A stretch of DNA of 64,000 nt from Sedimentibacter hydroxybenzoicus DSM 7310 (GTDB lineage Bacteria; Bacillota; Clostridia; Tissierellales; Sedimentibacteraceae): positions 62,001-126,000 of the forward strand of contig NZ_JACBNQ010000007.1 of NCBI RefSeq assembly GCF_013403245.1, read 5' to 3'. Each line of letters begins with the position of its first letter. The stretch's first letter is position 1. The position numbers and the translations under genes are program-made. Under the pieces are notes generated by a model, which searched no databases, was not told the DNA's origin, and saw only the letters and a list, made by a program, of their open reading frames with translations. Positions 17,020 through 24,596 of this stretch are shown one piece after another.

Positions 17020-17989
17020 ATATAGTCCATGTAGGCTTGCTTTGGATATCTTGATTCATTCCGGTATTTTTCGCCGGATATCCTTCCAAAATTTCATTGT
17101 CATCAAAAATACTTCTTTGTTTAACCAGCGTGCCTGCTTTGACAAGAGTGTTTTTGCCTAATTTGCTGTAATCACAGATTATGGAGCCTGATTCAATAAT
17201 GCTGTTTGCTCCTATGGTTGTACCGTGTATCATGCAGCCCGGTCCGATTATTACATTGTCTTCGATAACGAGCTCATTGTCCGGCAGTAAATGAAGAACA
17301 GAGTTTTCTAATATCCGGACATTATTTCCTATTTTGACAGGACCGTGAGAATTTCCGATAATTCTTACGCCGGACGCAATTATGGAGTTGTTTCCTATTC
17401 TGACATTTCCGGTTATTTCAGCCGAATCATATATAAATGCTGATTCTGATATAGTTGGATTTATGCCGTTATATTCATATAATTTTCCCATTGTACTACC
17501 TCTCTTTGATTCATAATCAACGATATTTTCCACAAAGCTGCTTAATGCAATGTTATTACCTCTCATTTTAGCAATCATATTTTTATCATCGTCTGTTAGT
17601 TTTCTGATAATTCTTCCGGGTCTTCCCACAACTACGGATTCATCAGGTATGACCATTCCTTCCGGTATAATTGTACCTTCGCCAAAAATACACATATTAC
17701 CGATTTTAGAATTCGGCAGGAACATTACACAGTTTCCTATTTCGCATAGATTGCCTACCTCTGCGCCAATGGCTATGCACTTGTGTCCAAAAACCGTCTT
17801 GCTTCCAACTTTTAAGGGGTGTTCTTTAGTACCTATAAGTACAGAATTTTCAAGAATCCATGTATCATTTTCTATTATGATAGAATCATCAACAGACCTG
17901 AGCAATGATCCTTGAGCAGCATATACATTGTTACCTAATCTAAGCTTACCGATTAATCTTGCAGAGTCATCTATTTTTAAATTTGTCAT
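17018..17989 (-). CDS. tandem hexapeptide (gamma-carbonic-anhydrase-like) protein
   Basis: A 323-residue protein built of two left-handed beta-helix domains, each with many [LIV]-G-x4 repeats: about residues 1-150 (ARLIGKLRLGNNVYAAQGSL, FGEGTIIPEGMVIPDESVVVGRPGR) and about 165-315 (ESAFIYDSAEITGNVRIGNN, EGYPAKNTG). Single-domain relatives are gamma-carbonic-anhydrase-like or acyltransferase proteins of about 160-180 residues, so this looks like a fused duplication. AGGAGTGG lies before the ATG at 17989, preferred over an upstream ATG at 18031. Enzyme activity cannot be assigned. Confidence 0.85.
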   Translation of the reverse strand: MTNLKIDDSARLIGKLRLGNNVYAAQGSLLRSVDDSIIIENDTWILENSVLIGTKEHPLKVGSKTVFGHKCIAIGAEVGNLCEIGNCVMFLPNSKIGNMCIFGEGTIIPEGMVIPDESVVVGRPGRIIRKLTDDDKNMIAKMRGNNIALSSFVENIVDYESKRGSTMGKLYEYNGINPTISESAFIYDSAEITGNVRIGNNSIIASGVRIIGNSHGPVKIGNNVRILENSVLHLLPDNELVIEDNVIIGPGCMIHGTTIGANSIIESGSIICDYSKLGKNTLVKAGTLVKQRSIFDDNEILEGYPAKNTGMNQDIQSKPTWTI

Positions 17990-18109
17990 ATCCCACTCCT
18001 TTATTTTAAATGAATACTTGAATTGTTTCAAATATTTGGTATTATTATATTATATCATATAGTTTAATTAAAATAAAGGATTCTTATAATTAGAGGTATA
18101 GAGGTACAA

Positions 18110-18616
18110 ATGAAGATTGCAATAATTGGATACAGCGGATCCGGTAAATCTACCTTGGCAGGACGGCTGGGAGAACTTTATAACTGCCCTGTTTTATATT
18201 TGGATAAAATTCAATTCGAATCAAATTGGAAAGAGCGGGATGAAGAGTCAGCTAAATCAATGGTAAAAAGGTTTTTAAATGAAAATAACGATTGGATAAT
18301 AGACGGAAATTATACTAAGTTTTATAGAGACCGAAGAATGAAAGAAGCAGAAATAATTATATTTATGAATTATTCAAGGAGAGTGTGCTTGTTTCAAGCT
18401 TATATGCGATACCTGAAGTATAAGGGAAAAACACGTGAAAGCATGGCTCCTGATTGTAACGAAAAACTTGATTTTGAATTTGTGAAATGGATTTTATTAG
18501 ATGGCAGATCAAAAGAAAAGAAAAATCAATATATTGAAACAATAAAAAAATATAGTTATAAAATTGTTATACTGAAAACCAGAAAGGAAACGGAAGCATT
18601 TTTAAAAAAATTATGA
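18110..18616 (+). CDS. P-loop kinase-like protein (FlaR/topology modulation type)
   Basis: A 168-residue protein with the Walker A motif GYSGSGKST at residues 6-14 and the pattern LYLDKIQFESNWKERDEE, then W-I-I-D-G-N-Y, typical of the small kinase-like family often named DNA topology modulation protein FlaR. The true substrate is not established for the family. The next gene begins at its stop codon, so the two are probably cotranscribed. Confidence 0.85.
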   Translation: MKIAIIGYSGSGKSTLAGRLGELYNCPVLYLDKIQFESNWKERDEESAKSMVKRFLNENNDWIIDGNYTKFYRDRRMKEAEIIIFMNYSRRVCLFQAYMRYLKYKGKTRESMAPDCNEKLDFEFVKWILLDGRSKEKKNQYIETIKKYSYKIVILKTRKETEAFLKKL

Positions 18617-18633
18617 TGAGGCAGGTAAAAGAT

Positions 18634-19197
18634 ATGAGGCGAAAAGACAGGGAAATGAGCAAAGAATTTGGAATTGAGGTTATAGATAAGGCAGTCTACG
18701 GAGTTGTTTCCATGATTGATGAAAATAATGAACCTTATGGAATACCGCTTTCCATAGTCAGGGACGGAAATAATTTATATTTTCATTCTGCTTTAGATGG
18801 TAAAAAAGTAAGAATATTTGAGAAAAATCCTGTTGTAAATGTAGCTTTTGTGGGACAAGTAAATGTACCGGAAATTCTGACGGCAGAGGAATTAACGGAA
18901 ATTGTAAAAGACAAATCCAAGGCAGGTACGCTTATAAGCAAGGTATTTACAACAGAGTATGAGTCGGCTGTTGTAAAAGGAAAAATAAAATTAGTAGAAG
19001 ATAAAGAAGAAAAATTAAAAGCAATAAAGCTTTTGTGTGAAAAATATACACCGGCAAAAATGGATTTCTTCAACTTAGCGATTGAATCCGGATTGCAAAT
19101 AGTTAATGTATACAAAATAGAAATCGATGAGATAACAGCCAAAAGAAAAAAGTATGATGTACAGGGCGAAGAAATGAAATGGGGCAGAATGGAGTAA
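18634..19197 (+). CDS. pyridoxamine 5'-phosphate oxidase-like flavoprotein
   Basis: A 187-residue protein of the split-barrel FMN-binding family (NimA-like): MRRKDREMSKEFGIEVIDKA, then GVVSMIDENNEPYGIPLS and LYFHSALDGKK. Members reduce nitro-compounds or flavins, or have unknown substrates. The frame is open up to 18613, overlapping the previous stop; AGGCAGGT before ATG 18634 makes the later start at least as likely. It lies in a run of small accessory genes on the plus strand. Confidence 0.85.
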   Translation: MRRKDREMSKEFGIEVIDKAVYGVVSMIDENNEPYGIPLSIVRDGNNLYFHSALDGKKVRIFEKNPVVNVAFVGQVNVPEILTAEELTEIVKDKSKAGTLISKVFTTEYESAVVKGKIKLVEDKEEKLKAIKLLCEKYTPAKMDFFNLAIESGLQIVNVYKIEIDEITAKRKKYDVQGEEMKWGRME

Positions 19198-19219
19198 ATA
19201 ATTACGTGAGGTGGAGAAA

Positions 19220-19762
19220 ATGAGATATTATAAAAAATTAACAGGTAAGAAAGTGTATTTATCACCTATGAATGTAGAAGATGCAGAAGTTTATGTTAAA
19301 TGGCTTAATGACTTCGATGTGACAGATGGGTTGGGTAATTCTAACAGAGTTGTATCCCTGGAAGACGAAAGGGAATGGATTTCTCAAAATTCGGGACAGA
19401 ATCAATTTGCAATAGTAAGGTTAGAAGATGATAAATTAATAGGCAATTGTGGAATTCACGGGCTTGATCAATCGAAGCAATGTGCGGAAGTTGGGCTGTT
19501 TATAGGAGACGAAGAAAACCGTAACAAGGGATACGGGCAGGATGTACTTAACTTATTATTGAATTATGGTTTTAATTATTTGAATTTAAATAATATTATG
19601 TTAAAAGTTTTTTCATTTAATGAAGCGGCAATAAATTGTTATAAAAAGGTTGGATTTAGGGAAATAGGCAGAAGAAGAAAATCCTATTATTTAAGGGGTA
19701 AATTTTATGATGATGTGTATATGGATATATTGAGAGAAGAGTATCATCAATTCGATAAATAA
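19220..19762 (+). CDS. GNAT acetyltransferase (RimJ/RimL type)
   Basis: A 180-residue acetyltransferase of the RimJ/RimL-like group: KKVYLSPMNVEDAE at the start, IGNCGIHGLDQSKQ, and the acetyl-CoA site region GLFIGDEENRNKGYGQD, ending with NCYKKVGFREIGRRR. Substrate unknown. GAGGTGGAG directly precedes ATG 19220; an in-frame GTG at 19211 lies inside that ribosome site and is unlikely to be used. Confidence 0.9.
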   Translation: MRYYKKLTGKKVYLSPMNVEDAEVYVKWLNDFDVTDGLGNSNRVVSLEDEREWISQNSGQNQFAIVRLEDDKLIGNCGIHGLDQSKQCAEVGLFIGDEENRNKGYGQDVLNLLLNYGFNYLNLNNIMLKVFSFNEAAINCYKKVGFREIGRRRKSYYLRGKFYDDVYMDILREEYHQFDK

Positions 19763-19796
19763 TGGGGAAGTTAATCAATTAATGGGGGATTAGAAC

Positions 19797-20942
19797 ATGA
19801 TAGAAAGCGAAAAAACTTTAAAGAAATTATCATTGCCGTTATTTTTAATATCTTTGCCATTAACCGTAATGAGTATTTTATTACCTATGTATACAACTGC
19901 TTTGGGGTTAACTCCACTGCAGGTAACGGGACTTTTTTCTGTGTTTTCACTTGGGCTTGTCGTTATGCGTCTTTTTATAGGCTACGTATCAGATAAAGTA
20001 GGGAGAAAACCCGTATTTATTTTGGGATTAATCATTTATACCTTGTCATATTTTATATATTCCAATGCTAAAATTATATCTTTGATTTACATTGGAAGAG
20101 GATTGCAGGCTATTGCTGCTGCCTTTATTAGTATTTCCTCATATAGTATGATTGCAGATTTGAATATGAAGAAAAATGCACATAATTTCGGCAAGGTAGA
20201 CAGTTATTCCGAAAAGGGAGGCTTGTTAGGAGTATTACTATGCTTTTATGTTTTAAATACTCCCGAGTTGATTGATGGCTGGTCAAAATTATTTTTAATA
20301 TGTGCTGTTGCTTCAATCATTGCAGTTGTTTATTCAATATTTTTTTTAAATGAGACTAAATCAATAGGCAATAATGATTTTTCTAACATTTCTTTACCAT
20401 CCTCAAAAAATAATATTATATTATTCAATTTAATCATTAGAATTTTTACAAGCAGTATTTTTTCAATCTTTGTTTTATATTTACAGAAAAGGTTTAATTC
20501 AAATTTATTGGAAATTGGAGTTGCATTTTTACTTCCTACAGTGATGATTGCGTTTGCATATCCAATGATAGGTAAAATCAGCGATAGTATTGGTAGCAGA
20601 AAGACCTTGGTTTGTTCCTTAAGTGTGTTGGTAATTATTTTATTAATATTGCCGTATATGAATAATATATATTTATATGGAATAGCTTGGACGGTTTATT
20701 ATATTACCGTATCCTTGTTTGATGTAACAATAAACAGTTTATTTGTAGAAAACATAACCGGAGAAATCAGGGGAAGCGCTGTAGGTAAATTTACAATGGG
20801 GTCTAATATTGGATCTTTTATCGGACCATTAATTGGTGGTTTTGCTTTTCAGGAAATCGGTATTCAAGTTCCGTTTTTTATCAGTTCTATCGGATTTGCC
20901 ATATTGTTAATGCTTTATATTAAAAGGGTCAGTGTTAACTGA
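19797..20942 (+). CDS. MFS transporter
   Basis: A 381-residue integral membrane protein with about 12 hydrophobic spans and the MFS loop signature GYVSDKVGRKPV between spans 2 and 3 (about residues 62-73), with a weaker copy GKISDSIGSRKT after span 7. It is probably a drug or metabolite exporter; the substrate is not visible. Its 3' end overlaps a minus-strand gene by 36 bases. Confidence 0.9.
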   Translation: MIESEKTLKKLSLPLFLISLPLTVMSILLPMYTTALGLTPLQVTGLFSVFSLGLVVMRLFIGYVSDKVGRKPVFILGLIIYTLSYFIYSNAKIISLIYIGRGLQAIAAAFISISSYSMIADLNMKKNAHNFGKVDSYSEKGGLLGVLLCFYVLNTPELIDGWSKLFLICAVASIIAVVYSIFFLNETKSIGNNDFSNISLPSSKNNIILFNLIIRIFTSSIFSIFVLYLQKRFNSNLLEIGVAFLLPTVMIAFAYPMIGKISDSIGSRKTLVCSLSVLVIILLILPYMNNIYLYGIAWTVYYITVSLFDVTINSLFVENITGEIRGSAVGKFTMGSNIGSFIGPLIGGFAFQEIGIQVPFFISSIGFAILLMLYIKRVSVN

Positions 20943-21299
20943 CCCACAGGCTGCTATTGTATTAAGACTACTCCATGGTTCCCAAGTAACACTACTTTTA
21001 GTTGACAGAGAACCTTTAATCTTACTAACATCAAGTTCATTGTTGATAATAGGATTCACATCAGCAATTACTCCTTCATCTAAAAAAGGTTGTCCGTTAT
21101 ATTCCATAGCAGGGTGAATAACTTTTCCATCGAGTGATTTTACATGCGCAACAATTCTGTCTAATACTAAGCCTAGTTCTTCAGAAACATAAGTTTCTGA
21201 AACTAGTTTTTCACTAGCAAATGCATTAAATGGAATAAAACTCAATACTAAGCTTACAACCAACAAATACGTAATTAGTTTTCTCTTTGTTTTTTTCAT
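20907..21299 (-). CDS. secreted protein, possibly truncated
   Basis: A 130-residue product with a strong signal peptide (KKTKRKLITYLLVVSLVLSFIPFNAFAS). The mature part (EKLVSETYVSEELGLVLDRI...) matches no family I know. The C-terminal 11 codons lie inside the convergent MFS gene, an unusual overlap, and the sequence ends abruptly (SVNTDPFNIKH), so the 3' end may have been lost and replaced. A good ribosome site is present (AAAGGGATTG region). Confidence 0.6.
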   Translation of the reverse strand: MKKTKRKLITYLLVVSLVLSFIPFNAFASEKLVSETYVSEELGLVLDRIVAHVKSLDGKVIHPAMEYNGQPFLDEGVIADVNPIINNELDVSKIKGSLSTKSSVTWEPWSSLNTIAACGSVNTDPFNIKH

Positions 21300-21359
21300 A
21301 ATTCAATCCCTTTTTTTTGTTATAATTAAGATAAAAATATTAAGAAAAGAGGTTTATGT

Positions 21360-21701
21360 ATGTATTACAAATTTCAGAAAGAACTTAAGCTTTTAACTAT
21401 ACTTTTAGTAATTACTATAATATTTATTGTTATTGGATTTGGAGTTGAATTTTCTATTCTATTCTTTATATACAGTGCGACTTTACTTGTGCTTCCAGTA
21501 TGTTTTAAAGATAACAACATATCTTTAAAAATAAAGGTAGGTGCCTCTTTTAGTGTTGTATTAGTTAGTGTCTTAGCTTTTATATATTTTTCTGTGAGGC
21601 AGAGAGTTATATATTTATATATATTCTGTTTTTTTATATCTATACTATTTAGTGTAATATCTAATTTTAGAAACAAACGTAATCAAATTAAGAAATACTA
21701 A
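21360..21701 (+). CDS. small multi-span membrane protein
   Basis: A 113-residue hydrophobic protein with about four predicted spans (LLTILLVITIIFIVIGFG; ILFFIYSATLLVLPV; VGASFSVVLVSVLAFIYF; YLYIFCFFISILFSVI) and a basic C terminus. AAGAGG lies before the ATG. No family recognised. It converges on a lipoprotein gene across a 30-bp palindrome. Confidence 0.6.
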   Translation: MYYKFQKELKLLTILLVITIIFIVIGFGVEFSILFFIYSATLLVLPVCFKDNNISLKIKVGASFSVVLVSVLAFIYFSVRQRVIYLYIFCFFISILFSVISNFRNKRNQIKKY

Positions 21702-21706
21702 GCCTA

Positions 21707-21736
21707 AATTAAGGTCAGCGTACGCTGACCTTAATT
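21707..21736. terminator. perfect 30-bp palindrome between convergent genes
   Basis: The arms 21707-21721 and 21722-21736 are exactly complementary, with GGTCAGCGTACGCTGACC at the centre. It lies just after the membrane-protein gene and covers the stop of the minus-strand lipoprotein gene. There is no T-run, so it may act as a bidirectional terminator only after partial folding. Confidence 0.55.
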
Positions 21737-22102
21737 AACTATATTAACATAAACAGCTTCTCCCTGCATAGGGTAGGATTCAGCTAATACTCCAGTATGC
21801 CAAACCTCGACCTTTTGTCCTTTTTTTAATGAAGAGAAATCCGTTACGGTCCCGTTATCATTAATTGTAGTATCCTTTGTAACTTTGAAAAAAGCAGCAT
21901 ACTTTCCTGCTTCAAACCATTCGTCGTATGAAATATCTACATTTTCTATATCTGAAACTACTAAAATTCTTTGACTTTCAGCATCCACCTCATAAATTAA
22001 GCCGATAGCATCAGGATCTCTGTCAGGTAATTTATCTGAAGCAGCTGTACAACCTGCTAAAATAAAGATTGTAATTAAGCATAACACTAATATTTTTTTC
22101 AT
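21731..22102 (-). CDS. DUF3221-like lipoprotein
   Basis: A 123-residue lipoprotein: KKILVLCLITIFILAGC with lipobox LAGC, then an aspartate-rich linker. The mature domain (GLIYEVDAESQRILVVSDI, then KKGQKVEVWHTGVLAESYP and QGEAVYVNI) fits the DUF3221 beta-barrel family, whose role is unknown. AGGAG is 3 bases from a first ATG (22108) and 9 bases from the second (22102), so the second is chosen. Confidence 0.8.
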   Translation of the reverse strand: MKKILVLCLITIFILAGCTAASDKLPDRDPDAIGLIYEVDAESQRILVVSDIENVDISYDEWFEAGKYAAFFKVTKDTTINDNGTVTDFSSLKKGQKVEVWHTGVLAESYPMQGEAVYVNIVN

Positions 22103-22220
22103 AATCATCTTCTCCTTTTTAGGATTAGACGATATTTACTAAATTTTGTTCCAAGAAATGAAAATAGAATTATTTACTCTATTTCATATTGCACTTACAG
22201 TATAAGCGACTGACACCAAA

Positions 22221-22472
22221 TCAGAAGATTTGTGTCGTCTGCTTATCTTTAAAATTATTTTCCCTATCGTATTCATTAGTGATGTCTTTTTTCATGCTTT
22301 TTAATGATTGTTCTCTTTTCATGTTTTTAATTTGAAGGTCTGTTTTTATGACATCATCGTAGATTTGATCCATTAATTTTTCTGTTTCTCTGTAATTTTC
22401 CTCTGTATTTTTAATATCATTTTTCATTTTATTGATTGTATCTCTTATGTCTTCTGAATTATGTTTGCTCAT
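22221..22472 (-). CDS. tlp: small acid-soluble spore protein, Tlp family
   Basis: An 83-residue, very hydrophilic helical protein. The end KNMKREQSLKSMKKDITNEYD matches the conserved tail of Tlp spore proteins (K-N-x-x-R-R-E-x-S-I-x-x-M-R-x-E-I-K-D-E), and the early part DIRDTINKMKNDIKNTEENY fits its amphipathic helix. Tlp proteins accumulate in the spore core. AAGGAG is 8 bases before ATG 22472. A sigma-G promoter lies 30 bases upstream, which independently supports spore expression. A hairpin at 22212-22236 follows the gene. Confidence 0.8.
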   Translation of the reverse strand: MSKHNSEDIRDTINKMKNDIKNTEENYRETEKLMDQIYDDVIKTDLQIKNMKREQSLKSMKKDITNEYDRENNFKDKQTTQIF

Positions 22473-22501
22473 AATATGCTCCTTTTTTAAAGTATATAAA
22501 A

Positions 22502-22531
22502 TATTATGTGCTATTTTTAAGATAACATTCA
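22502..22531 (-). promoter_or_regulatory. sigma-G (forespore) promoter of tlp
   Basis: On the minus strand TGAATG (22531-22526), 17 bases, then CATAATA (22508-22502) match the sigma-G pattern TGhATr-N17/18-CATwhTA without mismatch. Confidence 0.7.
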
Positions 22532-22641
22532 TATCATTAGTGCGGGTCGATGACTTTGTAATAAATCTCTGACATCCATTTTTATCAGTATAAATTTTAT
22601 TGCATTTATGTTTATATTAAAATATATTTTTGAATATTATG

Positions 22642-22670
22642 GAATAAAGAAAGTGAACAAGGCATATAAA
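22642..22670 (+). promoter_or_regulatory. sigma-E (mother-cell) promoter of spoIVA
   Basis: GAATAAA (22642-22648), 14 bases, and CATATAAA (22663-22670) fit the sigma-E pattern GhATAhT-N13/15-CATAhAhT with one mismatch in each box. The transcript would start near 22677, downstream of the only upstream ATG of the spoIVA frame (22608). Confidence 0.65.
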
Positions 22671-22715
22671 TTAATTGTATACGATATTGCATATTTCGCA
22701 GGAGGAGGGATTATT

Positions 22716-24194
22716 ATTACTAATTTAGATATATATGAGGATATAGCAAAAAGAACGAAGGGCGAAATATATTTAGGCGTAGTGGGACCTGTAAGGACAG
22801 GAAAATCGACCTTTATCAGAAAATTTTCTGAAAATGTAATGCTGCCAAATATAGAGGATGACTACATAAGGGAAAGAGCTAAGGATGAAATGCCGCAAAG
22901 CGGTACAGGCAAGACTGTCACAACAACAGAACCGAAATTTGTACCCGGCAATGCGGTAAATGTAACATTCAAAGAAAACATAAATGCAAAACTAAGGTTA
23001 ATTGACTGCGTAGGTTATATGATTCCCGGCGCAATCGGCAACATGGAAGGTGAAATACCAAGGTTGGTAAGCACACCGTGGAATGAGGATCCTATTCCTT
23101 TTGCCGAAGCAGCAGAAATAGGAACAAGAAAGGTAATTAAAGATCATTCAACTATAGGAATTTTAATTACGACTGACGGAAGTATAACGGATATTAACAG
23201 AGACAATTATATTATGGCAGAAGAAAGAGTAGTAAAAGAATTGAAAGAAATTGACAAACCATTCGTAATTATATTAAATACTACTCATCCGCAAGATGAA
23301 AATACTCAAGCATTGTCGGTGCAGTTAAAAGAAAAGTATGATGCACCTGTACAGGTATTAGATTTGATGAACTTAAAGACAGAAGACATAGATAAGGTTT
23401 TGGAAGAAGTGTTATATGAATTCCCGATTAAGGAAATTAATGTTGAATTGCCAAAATGGTTTGACGGACTTACGTATGACTATTCATTGAAAAAAGATTT
23501 AATAGATACACTAAGGAACGATTTTGAAGACTATTATAAATTAAGTGATTTTAGTGCTGATGATATATTCTCTTCAGAAAATGACTTCATCGAAGATTTT
23601 TATGTAAAAGATATTGAGCTCGGATCAGGCTGCATAAATATGAGAATTGATTTGGATAATTCATATTATTACAAGGTTATCAGTGAATTATCCGGAGAAG
23701 AAATTACCGGTGAGCACCAAATACTTAAGCTTATCGGGGATTTATCAAAAGCTAAGGACAGCTACAGACGCGTTGAAGCAGCGATAAATGATGCAAAATC
23801 AAATGGATACGGCTACGTATCACCGGGCATATCAGATATGGTTATTGACAAACCTGAAGTATTTAAGGAAGGCAGCAGATACGGTATTAAAATTAAAGCT
23901 CAGGCGCCGTCTCTTCATATTTTCAATGCCGGAATTAATACAGAAGTAGCACCTATAATAGGTACCAAAGCTCAAAGTGAAGATTTAATAAATCATTTAT
24001 CAGAGCAGATGAAGGATAATCCCGAGTGTATTTGGGATGCTGAAATATTCGGAAAGACTATGTACAGTTTAGTTGATGAGCAATTGGAATCAAAGCTTAC
24101 AGCAATGCCTGAAAATGCAAGAAAGAAGCTTAAAAGGACAATTGAAAAGATTGTTAATGACGGCTCGGGAAGCATCATATTCCTAATAATTTAA
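22716..24194 (+). CDS. spoIVA: stage IV sporulation protein A, likely AUU start
   Basis: SpoIVA is the ATPase that polymerises on the forespore to form the base of the spore coat. The Walker A motif GPVRTGKST lies at residues 24-32 and the protein continues with the family's long C-terminal region. The frame is open from ATG 22608, but that ATG has no ribosome site and lies upstream of the sigma-E transcription start. AGGAGG (22703-22708) is 7 bases before ATT 22716. Starting there gives M-TNLDIYEDIAKRT, matching the usual family opening, and 492 residues, the length known for B. subtilis SpoIVA. Confidence 0.93.
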   Translation: MTNLDIYEDIAKRTKGEIYLGVVGPVRTGKSTFIRKFSENVMLPNIEDDYIRERAKDEMPQSGTGKTVTTTEPKFVPGNAVNVTFKENINAKLRLIDCVGYMIPGAIGNMEGEIPRLVSTPWNEDPIPFAEAAEIGTRKVIKDHSTIGILITTDGSITDINRDNYIMAEERVVKELKEIDKPFVIILNTTHPQDENTQALSVQLKEKYDAPVQVLDLMNLKTEDIDKVLEEVLYEFPIKEINVELPKWFDGLTYDYSLKKDLIDTLRNDFEDYYKLSDFSADDIFSSENDFIEDFYVKDIELGSGCINMRIDLDNSYYYKVISELSGEEITGEHQILKLIGDLSKAKDSYRRVEAAINDAKSNGYGYVSPGISDMVIDKPEVFKEGSRYGIKIKAQAPSLHIFNAGINTEVAPIIGTKAQSEDLINHLSEQMKDNPECIWDAEIFGKTMYSLVDEQLESKLTAMPENARKKLKRTIEKIVNDGSGSIIFLII

Positions 24195-24209
24195 CAATTT
24201 AATAATATA

Positions 24210-24274
24210 GAGATTCTTCTTAGGTTGGATGGATATGTCATTTCAAAACCTGAATTTGAAGAATCTCATTTTTT
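24210..24274 (+). terminator. rho-independent terminator of spoIVA
   Basis: GAGATTCTTC (24210-24219) pairs with GAAGAATCTC (24258-24267), with an inner TTAGGTT/AACCTGA stem, followed by ATTTTTTTA. Confidence 0.85.
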
Positions 24275-24386
24275 TATGGTGCTATCACCATTTTTTAGAG
24301 CGTTAGCGAAAAAAAATGGATGGTAGACCTAATGCAGCGCAATCCAAACTTGTGCGACCAAAGGTAGCGGGCAAATTTGTGATGAA
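24271..24386 (-). repeat. dispersed hairpin repeat, copy 2
   Basis: The reverse complement of this segment aligns with 789-903: CAAATTTGCCCGCT, GGTCGCACAAGTTTGG, AGGTCTACC, then a hairpin with ATTTTTT arms, and CATAAAAA at the end. The hairpin arms differ in sequence from copy 1 but keep the same position. Confidence 0.6.
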
Positions 24387-24513
24387 GCCTGCGATACCAC
24401 TTAGACTAACCCCAATATAGTATATATTTGTAACAAAACATATATTATTGTCATAATTATAAAAATTTTTTCATATAAAGTTGTAATAAATTTGGAATTT
24501 CAGCATATAAAGC

Positions 24514-24543
24514 TTGCAAATTAAAAGAAAATTGTGGTATAAT
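24514..24543 (+). promoter_or_regulatory. sigma-70 type promoter for the HlyD-sepF-lspA run
   Basis: TTGCAA (24514-24519) and TATAAT (24538-24543) with an 18-base spacer, 50 bases before the HlyD-like gene. The genes from there to pyrR follow with short gaps, so this may drive a long operon. Confidence 0.6.
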
Positions 24544-24596
24544 ACATTATCTTCTAATCAATTTAGGTTTGTATATAAATTAAAGGTAGTGTTTAA

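Noticed and set aside
18783-19265. 160-codon minus-strand frame over the pyridoxamine-oxidase-like gene
   Set aside because: Serine- and phenylalanine-rich mirror of an AT-rich gene, with no start site; the plus-strand gene has clear family motifs.
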